From Rhodocyclaceae bacterium (GTDB lineage Bacteria > Pseudomonadota > Gammaproteobacteria > Burkholderiales > Rhodocyclaceae), in NCBI GenBank assembly GCA_018262775.1, contig JADFDU010000011.1, positions 165,405 through 229,404 on the forward strand: a DNA stretch of 64,000 nt, in the 5' to 3' direction. This document shows, in pieces, positions 6,975-15,289 of the stretch. The notes under the pieces were generated by a model, which ran no database searches, was not told the origin of the DNA, and saw nothing but the letters and a program-made list of their open reading frames with translations. The stretch's first letter is position 1. Every line of letters begins with the position of its first letter. The translations under genes and the position numbers were made by a program.

Positions 6975-8963
6975 ATGGATTACTTCGTCACCGGCGCGAC
7001 CGGCTTCATCGGCAAGCGCCTCGTCAAGAAGCTGCTCGCCCGTCCCGGCAGCAGCGTTCATTTCCTCACCCGTTCCAGGGAGCCGGAAAAGCTCGAGGCG
7101 CTCTATGACTTCTGGGGCGTGGACAAGAGCCGCGCCATCCCCGTCGTCGGCGACCTCAAGGACAAGCAGCTCGGCGTCTCCAAGGCCGAACAGAAGAAAC
7201 TCAAGGGCAAAGTCGACCACTTCTTTCACCTCGCCGCCCTCTACAACCTCAGCGCCTCGGCCGAGGACGACGAAGCCGTCAACATCACCGGCACGCAGCA
7301 CACCCTCGCCTTGGCCGAAGCCATCGAGGCCCGCTGTTTCCACCACATGAGCTCGATCGCTGCCGCCGGCATGTTCGAGGGCATCTTCCGCGAAGACATG
7401 TTCGAGGAAGCGGAAAACCTTGATCATCCCTACTTCCGCACCAAGCACGAAGCCGAGGGCATCGTGCGCAAGGAAAGCAAGGTGCCGTGGCGCATCTACC
7501 GCCCGAGTTCCGTCGTCGGCGACTCGCGCACCGGCGAGATGGACAAGATCGACGGCCCCTACTACTTCTTCAAGATCATCCAGAAGATCCGCAAGATCCT
7601 GCCGCCGTGGCTGCCCACCATCGGCCTCGAGGGCGGCCGCATCAACATCGTGCCGGTGGACTTCGTCGTCGCCGCCATGGACCACATCGCCCATCTGCCG
7701 GATCAGGACGGCAAGTGCTTCCACCTCACCGACCCGAACCCGCACCGTGTCGGCGACGTGCTGCAGATCCTCGCCCGCGCTGCCCATGCGCCGGATATGG
7801 GCATGCGCATCAACGCCGCCCTGCTCGGCTTCATTCCGCGCAGCGTGAAGAAAAGCCTCATGGCGCTCACGCCGGTGCGGCGCATCCGCAACGCCCTCAT
7901 GAAGGATCTCGGCCTGCCCGACAACGTCCTCGACTTCATCAACTACCCGACGCGCTTCGACTGCCGCGAGACCGAGAAGGCGCTGAAAGGCACCGATATC
8001 GCCGTGCCGCCGCTGGAAACCTATGCCTGGCGGCTGTGGGACTACTGGGAGCGCCACCTCGATCCCGACCTCTTCATCGATCACACCCTCAAGGGCCGCG
8101 TCAAGGGCAAGGTCGTGCTCGTCACCGGCGGCTCCTCTGGCATCGGCAAGGCCGTCGCCAAAAAGGTGGCCGAGGCCGGCGCCATCACCATCATCGTCGC
8201 CCGCGACAAGGAAAAACTGGCGGAAGCCAAGCACGAGTTCGAGGCCGACGGCCTGGACCTGATCGCCTACTCGGCCGACATCTCCAACTACGAGGAATGC
8301 GATGACTTCGTCCGCCAGGTGATCGAGGAATACGGCCAGGTGGACATCCTCATCAACAACGCCGGCCGCTCCATCCGCCGCGCCATCGAAAGTTCCTTCG
8401 ACCGCTTCCACGACTACGAGCGCTGCATGCAGCTCAACTACTTCGCCGCGGTGCGCGTGGCGATGGGCTTCCTGCCGAAGATGATCGCGCAAAAGCGCGG
8501 CCACATCATCAACATCTCCTCCATCGGCGTCCTCACCAACGCACCGCGCTTCTCCGCCTACGTCGCTTCGAAGGCGGCGCTGGAGGCCTTCTCGCGCTGC
8601 GCCGCCTCGGAGTTCGCCGACCGCGGCATCGACTTCACCAGCATCAACATGCCGCTGGTGCGCACGCCCATGATTGCACCGACCAAGATGTACCAGAACA
8701 TACCGACGCTCGCACCCGAAGAGGCTGCCGACCTGGTGGTGGAGGCCATCATCCACAAGCCGATCCGCATCGCCACCCGCCTCGGTGTCTTCGGCCAGGT
8801 GATCCATGCCGTCTCGCCGAAGGTGGCGCAGATCATCATGAACACCAGCTTCCGCATGTTCCCCGAATCTTCTGCAGCCGCCGGCAAAAAGGAAGGTCCA
8901 CCGGTCCAGCCGACCGCCGATCAGATCGCCTTCTCGCAACTGATGCGCGGCATACATTTTTAA
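6975..8963 (+). CDS. Two-domain fatty acyl-CoA reductase (alcohol-forming type)
   Basis: Protein of 662 residues with two fused Rossmann reductase domains. The N-terminal extended-SDR domain has TGATGFIG (6-13) and the YxxxK pair Y153/K157. The C-terminal classical SDR domain has TGGSSGIG (384-391), NNAG (461-464) and Y529/K533. Length, domain order and long conserved stretches such as GIFREDMFEEAE and DGPYYFFKIIQKIR match the roughly 660-residue Marinobacter-type fatty acyl reductases that convert acyl-CoA through the aldehyde to a fatty alcohol. Mycobacterial FcrA-like acyl-CoA reductase is the main alternative. The start has a GAGGAGG ribosome-binding site. Together with the WS/DGAT gene it gives a potential wax ester route. 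Confidence 0.85.
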   Translation: MDYFVTGATGFIGKRLVKKLLARPGSSVHFLTRSREPEKLEALYDFWGVDKSRAIPVVGDLKDKQLGVSKAEQKKLKGKVDHFFHLAALYNLSASAEDDEAVNITGTQHTLALAEAIEARCFHHMSSIAAAGMFEGIFREDMFEEAENLDHPYFRTKHEAEGIVRKESKVPWRIYRPSSVVGDSRTGEMDKIDGPYYFFKIIQKIRKILPPWLPTIGLEGGRINIVPVDFVVAAMDHIAHLPDQDGKCFHLTDPNPHRVGDVLQILARAAHAPDMGMRINAALLGFIPRSVKKSLMALTPVRRIRNALMKDLGLPDNVLDFINYPTRFDCRETEKALKGTDIAVPPLETYAWRLWDYWERHLDPDLFIDHTLKGRVKGKVVLVTGGSSGIGKAVAKKVAEAGAITIIVARDKEKLAEAKHEFEADGLDLIAYSADISNYEECDDFVRQVIEEYGQVDILINNAGRSIRRAIESSFDRFHDYERCMQLNYFAAVRVAMGFLPKMIAQKRGHIINISSIGVLTNAPRFSAYVASKAALEAFSRCAASEFADRGIDFTSINMPLVRTPMIAPTKMYQNIPTLAPEEAADLVVEAIIHKPIRIATRLGVFGQVIHAVSPKVAQIIMNTSFRMFPESSAAAGKKEGPPVQPTADQIAFSQLMRGIHF

Positions 8964-8976
8964 TAACAAACCGCAT

Positions 8977-9078
8977 TCAACGCGAAGGACGCAAAGGCGC
9001 AAAGAACGCAAAGGTGAAAAATATCTGTTTGTCTTCGCGCCCTTTGCGCTTTTACACCTTTGCGATCTTTGCGTTGAA
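8977..9078. repeat. Long inverted repeat (family 3, CGCAAAGGCGCAAAG hairpin)
   Basis: The left arm starts TTCAACGCGAAGGACGCAAA and the right arm is an imperfect reverse complement ending TTTGCGTTGAA. A related copy lies at 45966-46076. It fills the gap between the reductase and peroxiredoxin genes. Confidence 0.8.
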
Positions 9079-9105
9079 AGCGTTTTTTCCCTGCAGGAGA
9101 ACTCC

Positions 9106-9567
9106 ATGAGACCCAAACCCGGCGACCTCGCCCCCGATTTCTCCTGCCCTGCCACTGACGGCAGCATCGTCAAGCTGAAGGATTTCCGCGGCAGAAAGCT
9201 CGTCCTCTATTTCTACCCGATGGACGATACGCCCGGCTGCACCGCCCAGGCCTGCAGCCTGCGCGACGTCAACCACGACATCGCCGCCAAGGGTGCGGCG
9301 ATCCTCGGCGTCTCCTCGCAGAGCGAGGCATCGCACCAGAAGTTCACCTCCAAGTACAAGCTGAATTTTCCCCTGCTCGCCGACACCGATCGGGTGATGG
9401 CCAAGGCCTATGGCGTGGCCGGCACGGGCCTGTTCGGCGTGGCGCGGGCGCTGGCGGGGATGAACGAGCGGGTGACCTTCATCATCGACGAAAAGGGCAA
9501 GATCGCCCACGTCCTCGACGACCCGAACTGCCCCAACCACGGGGAGGAAGTACTGAAGCTGCTCTGA
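9106..9567 (+). CDS. bcp: Peroxiredoxin, Bcp/PrxQ type
   Basis: Thioredoxin-dependent thiol peroxidase of 153 residues that reduces hydrogen peroxide and lipid hydroperoxides. The peroxidatic Cys45 lies in DDTPGCTAQAC, and Cys50 five residues later is the resolving Cys position of atypical two-Cys Bcp enzymes. The AhpC/TSA fold start PGDLAPDF and the later FIIDEKGKIAHV strand are visible. No signal peptide is seen, so it is cytoplasmic. It stands alone after a large hairpin repeat and is followed by half of a family 1 repeat. Confidence 0.93.
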   Translation: MRPKPGDLAPDFSCPATDGSIVKLKDFRGRKLVLYFYPMDDTPGCTAQACSLRDVNHDIAAKGAAILGVSSQSEASHQKFTSKYKLNFPLLADTDRVMAKAYGVAGTGLFGVARALAGMNERVTFIIDEKGKIAHVLDDPNCPNHGEEVLKLL

Positions 9568-9570
9568 TTC

Positions 9571-9595
9571 GTCATTCTCGCGGACGCGGGAATCC
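9571..9595 (+). repeat. Single arm of family 1 repeat
   Basis: A lone GTCATTCTCGCGGACGCGGG arm without its facing partner, directly after the peroxiredoxin gene. Confidence 0.65.
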
Positions 9596-9625
9596 AGGCT
9601 TGCGGGGCACGTCCGGCAGCAAGAA

Positions 9626-10027
9626 TCAGCCGGCTACGACACGCAAGCCGAGGTGCTGGACAAAGGGTTCATAGTCCCGGTCGTCGTGCAGCAAAGGAAT
9701 GCGCCGTTCGATGCAGAACGTGGCGATCAGGCAATCGATGGTCGAACGCACCGTGAGGCCCTTGGCCCGCAGCAACCGGTAGTTGTGCGCCGACTTGATC
9801 GCCAGCGCTCGCCCGCCGATCTCCACGGTTTCAATCAGATCGAAGGCTGCGGCGGCTTCCCGCGCCTGTTTCTCCGAACGAAAACCCTGCAGCACCTCGG
9901 CGATGATGAGGTCGCCCGCCGCAATCTCTACGCCGCCGGCGTCAACTTGACGAGCGAGGAATTCGCTCTGACGGTTGGCGGCGCCGCGAAAGAAGTCGAT
10001 CCAGACGCCCGAATCGACCAGGATCAT
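9626..10027 (-). CDS. vapC: VapC-type PIN-domain toxin
   Basis: Ribonuclease toxin of 133 residues. The acidic PIN active-site residues are visible as Asp5 (MILVDSGVWID), Glu44 (IIAEVLQGF), Asp98 (STIDCLIA) and Asp115/Asp116 (LLHDDRDYE). The ATG at 10027 overlaps the stop of the antitoxin gene by 4 bp (ATGA), which couples their translation. VapC toxins cleave tRNA or rRNA and are held inactive by the partner antitoxin. The frame continues upstream through the antitoxin region, but the match to the family starts at this ATG. Confidence 0.92.
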   Translation of the reverse strand: MILVDSGVWIDFFRGAANRQSEFLARQVDAGGVEIAAGDLIIAEVLQGFRSEKQAREAAAAFDLIETVEIGGRALAIKSAHNYRLLRAKGLTVRSTIDCLIATFCIERRIPLLHDDRDYEPFVQHLGLRVVAG

Positions 10028-10236
10028 CGCCGGGTTTGACCCCGACGCTGCGCCTTGTAATCGTATTCCGCATCCCAGTCGACCTTGCCGCGCAACGCGC
10101 CCAGCTTGGCGCTGGCCTGGCGCTGGCGCGTGAGGACCTGAAGCGCAGCCTCGACGGTTTCCTTCATCGTGCGAAAGCCGCCGGCCTTCATGGCGGCCTT
10201 CATGAGTGTCTCGTCTATTTCGATGTTGGTGCGCAT
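10024..10236 (-). CDS. vapB: VapB-type antitoxin
   Basis: Antitoxin of 70 residues beginning MRTNIEIDETLMKAAMKAGG, the ribbon-helix-helix start common to VapB proteins of this family, followed by the TMKETVEAAL helix and a C-terminal tail that should wrap the toxin. ATG 10236 is chosen over a TTG four codons upstream because it fits the family N-terminus and has a purine-rich GGGGCAGGG just before it. It overlaps vapC by 4 bp. The complex normally represses its own promoter. Confidence 0.9.
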   Translation of the reverse strand: MRTNIEIDETLMKAAMKAGGFRTMKETVEAALQVLTRQRQASAKLGALRGKVDWDAEYDYKAQRRGQTRR

Positions 10237-10312
10237 GCCCTGCCCCAATGTGTATGTATGCTTGAATTATACACATCACGGCAATGTGAAAGCGCTGAAG
10301 CGCGCTAAGCCC

Positions 10313-10383
10313 GTCATGCCCGCGCAAGCGGGAATCCATCAGCCTGCTCGCCAATCCTGGATCCCCGCTTCCGCGGGGATGAC
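10313..10383. repeat. Dispersed inverted repeat (family 1)
   Basis: Facing arms GTCATGCCCGCGCAAGCGGG and CCCGCTTCCGCGGGGATGAC with a 22-bp loop, lying between the vapBC promoter and the lipase gene. Confidence 0.8.
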
Positions 10384-10403
10384 GGAAATACTCAGGCCGC
10401 CAG

Positions 10404-11312
10404 CTAGGCTGCCAGCTCCGCCAGCAACAACCGCTCGATCTCCGTCGAGAAGGCCATCTCAAGGTGGCCGAGGCCGGCCAGCGGCACGATCTTCGCCCCT
10501 TCGAGCAGCGAACTGTCCTGCGGCATGACGTAGTTGTCGTGGCAGCTGTAGATCGACACCGTCTGCGGCAGCGGCACCGCGCCCGGCGCGTTGAGCGCGG
10601 CCAGCCAGGCGCTGCCCGGCACCATCTGCCGGCCGTTCTCGCCCATGCCGAGCTTCGCCAAGCGGCTGCCATGGTGCGGCGAACCCAGCGTGACCAGCTT
10701 CGCCACGCGCGCATCGCCCTGTTTGCGCAGATAGGCACGCGACACCAGCCCGCCCATGCTGTGGCCGACCAGCATTACCTGCTCGGCGCCGGTGGCGGCG
10801 CAAATGTCCTCGATGCGCTGCGACACCTGTCCGACGTAGCCGTCGATGTCGTTGAACACCGGAGCCAGGCTGATCGTCGCGACCTGCCAGCCGGCGCGCT
10901 CCAGCCTGCGCCGCAGCCACAGCCAGTAGCCGCGGTTGCACTGGTAGCCGTGGATCAGCAGGATCGGCAAGCGCCCCGTACTGAGTCCGAGCCGGTCGGC
11001 GCGCATGAAGAAGCGCTCGAAGGGCATGATCAGGGTGAACATCAGGAAGAAGGCGGCCACCTCGCGCAGGAACATGGCGATCGCGCTGACGGCGCCGATG
11101 CGGCAGGATGCCGGTGCCTGCGCGGCATAGGCGCGCGAGAAAGTGAAGGTCACGCTGATGACGAAAACGCGGCCGGCGACGAAGAGGAGCATCGCCAGCC
11201 CCAGGGTTTGCGCCGCCGTCCAGTCGCATTTTGCCGTGAGCAAAACGCCGAGCAGCAGGTAAAAGACAAACTCGCCGGCCAACATCAATTGGTGCAGTGT
11301 TGCAGCGGCCAT
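10404..11312 (-). CDS. Membrane-anchored alpha/beta-hydrolase (lipase-like)
   Basis: Protein of 302 residues. The N-terminal third is hydrophobic with about three membrane segments (residues 8-28, 33-58 and 72-100). An alpha/beta-hydrolase domain follows, with the oxyanion segment LLIHGYQCNRGYW, the nucleophile elbow GHSMGG and a late GLGHLEM that can supply the catalytic His. This combination is seen in proteobacterial triacylglycerol lipase-like proteins. It probably acts at the inner membrane. It precedes the GMC oxidoreductase operon on the same strand but is separated from it by a hairpin repeat. Confidence 0.8.
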   Translation of the reverse strand: MAAATLHQLMLAGEFVFYLLLGVLLTAKCDWTAAQTLGLAMLLFVAGRVFVISVTFTFSRAYAAQAPASCRIGAVSAIAMFLREVAAFFLMFTLIMPFERFFMRADRLGLSTGRLPILLIHGYQCNRGYWLWLRRRLERAGWQVATISLAPVFNDIDGYVGQVSQRIEDICAATGAEQVMLVGHSMGGLVSRAYLRKQGDARVAKLVTLGSPHHGSRLAKLGMGENGRQMVPGSAWLAALNAPGAVPLPQTVSIYSCHDNYVMPQDSSLLEGAKIVPLAGLGHLEMAFSTEIERLLLAELAA

Positions 11313-11320
11313 GGTTATTT

Positions 11321-11399
11321 TCCCTCTCCCCCCGCCCCTATCCCGCGAGGGGAGGGGTGTATATCGGCGCCCTCTCCCCTGCTAACGGGAGAGAGGGAA
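11321..11399. repeat. C/T-rich hairpin repeat (family 2)
   Basis: Alternating CCCTCTCCC and GGGAGAGGG-like blocks form two imperfect hairpins between the lipase and GMC genes. Related copies lie at 27531, 33258 and 54363, with a short degenerate one near 43622. Confidence 0.7.
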
Positions 11400-11418
11400 T
11401 GTGTTGGCATGCCGGCGC

Positions 11419-13032
11419 TCATGCGAGTGCCGGCGCCGGTTGTTTGCTCAGTTCTTCGGCCAGGCGGCTGGCGTTGCGCGCCGCCAGGCCGTAAATCGAC
11501 TGCTGTGGATTGGCGCCGACACTGGTGGGGAACAGCGAACCGTCGCACACCGTCACATTGTCGAGCTGGCGATAGCGCCCCCAGGTGTCGGTGATGCCGC
11601 GCTTCTCGTCCGCCGCCATGCCGCAGCCGCCCATGACATGCGCGCTGACGACACGCGCCAGCTGGTTCTTCAGCGGCAGCGCCTCGATGCCCGCGCGCGC
11701 CTCGTCCAGGGTGGCATAGCCGTTGCACTGTTCGTGCACGCTATACACGCGCTTCGCACCCACGGCGAACTGCATTTCCGCCATGGCCAGCCAGGAACGC
11801 TTCACGCCGTCCCAGACGAAGTCGGTGATCGGGTAATCCAGCACCGGCGTGCCGTCGTCGCGCAGCTGCACCGAGCCGCCGGGGCTGTCCGGGTGGAAGC
11901 CGTCGCGCAGCAACGCCAGCAGCGCATGGGTGTTGGCGAATTCGTGCATCAGGTGCCGGTGCGTCTCGCCGAAACCCTGCAGCGTCGTGCCAAACAGCAC
12001 CGGGTGTATCGGCGGCACCTCCAGCTTGAAGCCGATCGGCCCGCCCACCGGCACGTTATCGAGGAAATGGTCCGAGTAGATCGATTGCGGCGCGCCGGCA
12101 TAGCCCTTGACCGGCTGCGGCATGAGCGCCGCCGACACCACGGTCGGATGCAGGAAGGTGCGCCGCCCGAGCAGCTTGTGCGGATCCGGCGCAGCGCTGC
12201 GCAGCAGCAGTGCCGGCGTGCCGATGGCACCACCCGCCAGCACGAAATGCTTCGCACGCACTTTCACACGGTAGACGGTGGGATGGATACCGTCCGGCGT
12301 CATCGCCACGCATTCCAGCGCCACGGCACGACCCTTCTCCAGCACCAGTTTCTCCGCGCGCAGGTGATGCACCAGCGTCGCCCCGGCCGCCAGCGCCGCC
12401 GGAATGGTCGTCACCAGCATCGACTGCTTGGCGTTGGTCGGGCAGGCGACGCCGCAATAGCCGAGGTTCCAGCAGCCGCGTACGTTGCGCCGAATCGTCC
12501 CCACAGGGATACCCAGCTTCAAGCCGGCCTGGCGCAGCAAATCGTTGTTGGCATTCGGGTTCTGGTCCCACTCGTGGATGCCGAGGCGGCGGTCGACCGC
12601 ATCGAACCACGGCGACAGGCCTGCATCGGTCAGGTCCGCCAGGCCGAACTCGCGTTGCCAGTGCGCCAGCGTCGTCGACGGCGTGCGAAAGCAGCTCGTC
12701 CAGTTCACCGTCGTCGAGCCGCCGACGGAGCGGCCCTGCAGAATGTTGATGGCCTTGTCCTTGGTCTTGCGCGCTGCCGACTCCTGGTAGAGCTGCGGAT
12801 AGGCGTCAGACTCGAGCATCTTGAAGTCGCTGCTGGTTTTCAGCGGCCCTTCCTCGATGAGTACGACTTTCAAGCCGGCCTTGGTCAGGATTTCGGCGGC
12901 GATGCCGCCGCCCGCGCCGCTGCCGACGATGGCCACGTCCGCCTCCAGCGCGCGGTCCGCCACCAGCTTCGAGGCGTCGATCGCCTGCCAGCCGGCATTG
13001 ATGCCTTCCACAAAGTAGTCTCGAATACTCAT
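11419..13032 (-). CDS. GMC-family FAD-dependent oxidoreductase
   Basis: Flavoprotein of 537 residues. The FAD dinucleotide fold is GSGAGGG (37-43) with the ribose-binding Glu60. The GMC signature GRSVGGSTTVNWTSC follows, with a Cys-rich NLGYCGVACPT segment in the middle. The active-site His is in SAHVMGGCGM, and TSVGANPQQSIYG gives the family C-terminal Asn-Pro. It likely oxidises an alcohol. ATG 13032 overlaps the stop of the Tat protein gene by 4 bp, so this large subunit and the exported small subunit are translated together, as in gluconate-dehydrogenase-type complexes. The coniferyl-type aldehyde dehydrogenase upstream could take the aldehyde product. Confidence 0.88.
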   Translation of the reverse strand: MSIRDYFVEGINAGWQAIDASKLVADRALEADVAIVGSGAGGGIAAEILTKAGLKVVLIEEGPLKTSSDFKMLESDAYPQLYQESAARKTKDKAINILQGRSVGGSTTVNWTSCFRTPSTTLAHWQREFGLADLTDAGLSPWFDAVDRRLGIHEWDQNPNANNDLLRQAGLKLGIPVGTIRRNVRGCWNLGYCGVACPTNAKQSMLVTTIPAALAAGATLVHHLRAEKLVLEKGRAVALECVAMTPDGIHPTVYRVKVRAKHFVLAGGAIGTPALLLRSAAPDPHKLLGRRTFLHPTVVSAALMPQPVKGYAGAPQSIYSDHFLDNVPVGGPIGFKLEVPPIHPVLFGTTLQGFGETHRHLMHEFANTHALLALLRDGFHPDSPGGSVQLRDDGTPVLDYPITDFVWDGVKRSWLAMAEMQFAVGAKRVYSVHEQCNGYATLDEARAGIEALPLKNQLARVVSAHVMGGCGMAADEKRGITDTWGRYRQLDNVTVCDGSLFPTSVGANPQQSIYGLAARNASRLAEELSKQPAPALA

Positions 13033-13553
13033 AACAGCTCCGGTGGGCCGGGATAACCGATGGCCGCCCAGGTGTCGGGGTTGCCGTACCAGGCGCCCAG
13101 CACCAGGTCGTGCAGGGCGGCATAGGCGCTGCGCAGCAGTTCCAGGCGACTCTTGCGCCAGCCCTGCAGGAAGTCGGCGATCTCGGCGGGCGACGCCTCT
13201 TCCCAGCGCGGCCATACGCCGGCCAGCAGCATGCGCGCCGGGGCGATGCTCAGCAGCGTGAAGAGTTCTTCCAGTTCCTTCTGCGACGCGGCAGACAAGC
13301 CGGCGATGGCGACGCCGACGCTGTCGACCGTCTGTTGGATGGCCAGGCTGCGCGCCTCGCCCGAGATGGGCAGCGCACCGGCGAGAATCGCCGGCACGAT
13401 GGCGGCGATGATCGGCCGGTTCTTCAAAGTCAGTCCCGGTGATACGGCGGCAACGGGCGTCTCCTTCAGGCCGCGCGAGTAAAACACACCCGCAGCGGCC
13501 AGCGCCGCGCCGCCGATGAGTCCCGCCTTGATGAATTGCCGTCTCGTTACCAT
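13029..13553 (-). CDS. Tat-signal small subunit, gluconate 2-dehydrogenase subunit 3-like
   Basis: Protein of 174 residues with a twin-arginine signal (MVTRRQFIKAGLIGGAALAA) and a helical body. In GMC complexes such as gluconate dehydrogenase, a small Tat protein carries the FAD subunit across the membrane as a hitchhiker; the 4-bp overlap with the GMC gene supports that arrangement here. No cofactor-binding motif is seen. A copy of the 24-bp motif lies within the coding sequence and encodes part of the AAVSPGLTLKN segment just after the signal peptide. Confidence 0.78.
   Translation of the reverse strand: MVTRRQFIKAGLIGGAALAAAGVFYSRGLKETPVAAVSPGLTLKNRPIIAAIVPAILAGALPISGEARSLAIQQTVDSVGVAIAGLSAASQKELEELFTLLSIAPARMLLAGVWPRWEEASPAEIADFLQGWRKSRLELLRSAYAALHDLVLGAWYGNPDTWAAIGYPGPPELL
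13425..13448 (-). repeat. 24-bp dispersed motif, copy 3
   Basis: On the minus strand reads GCCGT, 8 bp, GACTGACTTTG. It lies inside the Tat small-subunit gene, in the same orientation as the gene. Confidence 0.7.
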
Positions 13554-13565
13554 CGTTTCGTCTTC

Positions 13566-13719
13566 GTCATTCCTGCGAAAGCATCAACTCGCCATTCCCG
13601 CGAAATCCCATCTCGTCATTCCCGCGAACTCGTCATTCCCGCGAACTCGTCATTCCCGCGAAAGCGGGAATCCACGGGCAACCACAACACTTCTGGATCC
13701 CCGCTTCCGCGAGGATGAC
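13566..13719. repeat. Expanded family 1 repeat with tandem partial arms
   Basis: Five successive copies of the start of the arm (CATTCCCGCGAA or close), at about 13567, 13592, 13616, 13632 and 13648. Only the last is completed to a full arm, and it is then faced by the inverted arm ending GGATGACGG. The partial units repeat at 16-24 bp. Confidence 0.8.
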
Positions 13720-13739
13720 GGCGAGGTTCATAATCGTCA

Positions 13740-15164
13740 TCACCGTGTCAGCAACTTCACCATGCGTTCGAACAGCTTGCCGTAGGGTGGCTTGAACAGC
13801 GCCATGCCGTTCAGGCGCGACTGGTAGAACACCGCTTTCTTCTTCGAGAAGGCCTCGAAGCCCTCGAAGCCGTGGTAATGGCCCTTGCCGCTCTCGCCGA
13901 CGCCGCCGAAGGGCAGGCTGTCCTGGGCGATGTGCAGGAGGGTGTCGTTGATGGTGACGCCGCCGGAGAGCGTCTGCTCCAGCACGTGGTCGATGCGGCT
14001 GCGGTCCTGGTCGAAGTAGTACAGCGCCAGCGGATTCGGCCGCGCATTCACGTAGCGGATCGCCTCGTCGAGGTCGCGGTAGGGCACGATCGGCAGGATC
14101 GGCCCGAAGATTTCCTCCTGCATCGCCTGCATCCCGGGTGTCACATTCAGCAGCGCCACCGGCGGCATGCGCCGTGTGCTTGCATCCGGCTCGGCGGCGG
14201 ACGACAGCGGCACCACCTCGGCGCCCTGCGCGCGCGCATCCTCGACCAGGCCGACGAGGCGGTTGAAATGGCGCTCGCTGATGATCGACGAATAGTCCGG
14301 CGTGCGCAGGATGTCCGGGTAGCAGTCGGCCATCACCTTCTGCGCGGCGGCGATGAACTCGCGCGCCCGCCCCGCCGGCACCAGCACGTAGTCCGGCGCG
14401 ATGCAGGTCTGGCCGGCGTTCATGGTCTTGCCGACCACGACGCGCTCGGCGAACTTCTCCAGCGGAAAGTCCGGCCCGAGGATGGCCGGCGACTTGCCGC
14501 CCAATTCGAGGGTCACCGGCGTCAGGTTCTCGGCGGCGGCGCGCATCACGCTGTAGCCCACCTTGGTCGAGCCGGTGAACAGCAGGTGGCCGAAGGGCAA
14601 TTGCGCAAAGGCCTGCGCCACGCCGGCATCGCCCTGCACCACCACCACCTCGTCGTCGGAGAAATACTTCGCCACCAGCTCGGCGAACAGCGCGGACATG
14701 GCCGGCGTGAATTCGGACATCTTCACCATGACGCGGTTGCCCGCGGCCAGCGCCGCCACCAGCGGCCCCACCGCCAGCAGCAGCGGATAGTTCCACGGCA
14801 CGATGACGCCCACCACGCCGAGCGGCTGGTGCAGCACGCGGGCGCGGCCCGGCAGGAACCACATCGACACGGCGCGCCGCTCCGGCCGCATCCACGATTT
14901 CAGGTGGCGGCGGGCGTGGCGGATGGCTTCGAAGCTGGGGAAGAGCTCGAGCAGCTGCGTTTCGTGCAGCGAACGGTTGCCGAAGTCGGCGCTGATCGCG
15001 TTCGCGATGGCTGCGGCGTTCTCGCGGATCAGCCGCTCCAGCGTGTCCAGCAGGGCGGCGCGGCTGTGCCAGTCGGGATGCGGATCGCGCACCGCCGCTT
15101 CGCGCAGGCGGGCGTGGATCGGCGCCAGGACGCTATCGGCCATCTCCAACTCGTTGGTGCCCAT
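13740..15164 (-). CDS. Coniferyl-aldehyde dehydrogenase family protein
   Basis: NAD(P)-dependent aldehyde dehydrogenase of 474 residues. Visible are the cofactor-binding VIVPWNYPLLLA, the Glu motif TLELGGKSPAI, the catalytic Cys in NAGQTCIAPDY and the C-terminal SLPFGGVGESGKGHYHG. The short length and the C-terminal segment FKPPYG fit the coniferyl aldehyde dehydrogenase/class 3-like group, which oxidises aromatic and long-chain aldehydes. ATG 15164 is preferred over one 16 codons upstream because of an AAGGAA site 7 bp before it. It is separated from the Tat/GMC operon by a repeat cluster but reads in the same direction. Confidence 0.88.
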   Translation of the reverse strand: MGTNELEMADSVLAPIHARLREAAVRDPHPDWHSRAALLDTLERLIRENAAAIANAISADFGNRSLHETQLLELFPSFEAIRHARRHLKSWMRPERRAVSMWFLPGRARVLHQPLGVVGVIVPWNYPLLLAVGPLVAALAAGNRVMVKMSEFTPAMSALFAELVAKYFSDDEVVVVQGDAGVAQAFAQLPFGHLLFTGSTKVGYSVMRAAAENLTPVTLELGGKSPAILGPDFPLEKFAERVVVGKTMNAGQTCIAPDYVLVPAGRAREFIAAAQKVMADCYPDILRTPDYSSIISERHFNRLVGLVEDARAQGAEVVPLSSAAEPDASTRRMPPVALLNVTPGMQAMQEEIFGPILPIVPYRDLDEAIRYVNARPNPLALYYFDQDRSRIDHVLEQTLSGGVTINDTLLHIAQDSLPFGGVGESGKGHYHGFEGFEAFSKKKAVFYQSRLNGMALFKPPYGKLFERMVKLLTR

Positions 15165-15289
15165 CGCATTTCCTTCGCGCCGTGGGAATGATTCAGTGTA
15201 GCCGAGCGGCATTGTCGCGGGTTAGGCAAATCGCTCTAAACCCTTCTATCCAATGGACGCCAATTGCCTGCGCGAAGGATAATGAAATT

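Noticed and set aside
6900..9173. Very long open frame on the minus strand opposite the acyl-CoA reductase
   Set aside because: The reductase in the plus frame matches a known family along its whole length; the opposite frame is low-complexity Asp/Val/Gly/His-rich text typical of the antisense of GC-rich genes.
13566..13719. Possible CRISPR array because of repeated short units
   Set aside because: Units are not separated by unique spacers of constant length, the repeat is the same family as single loci elsewhere, and no cas gene is present.
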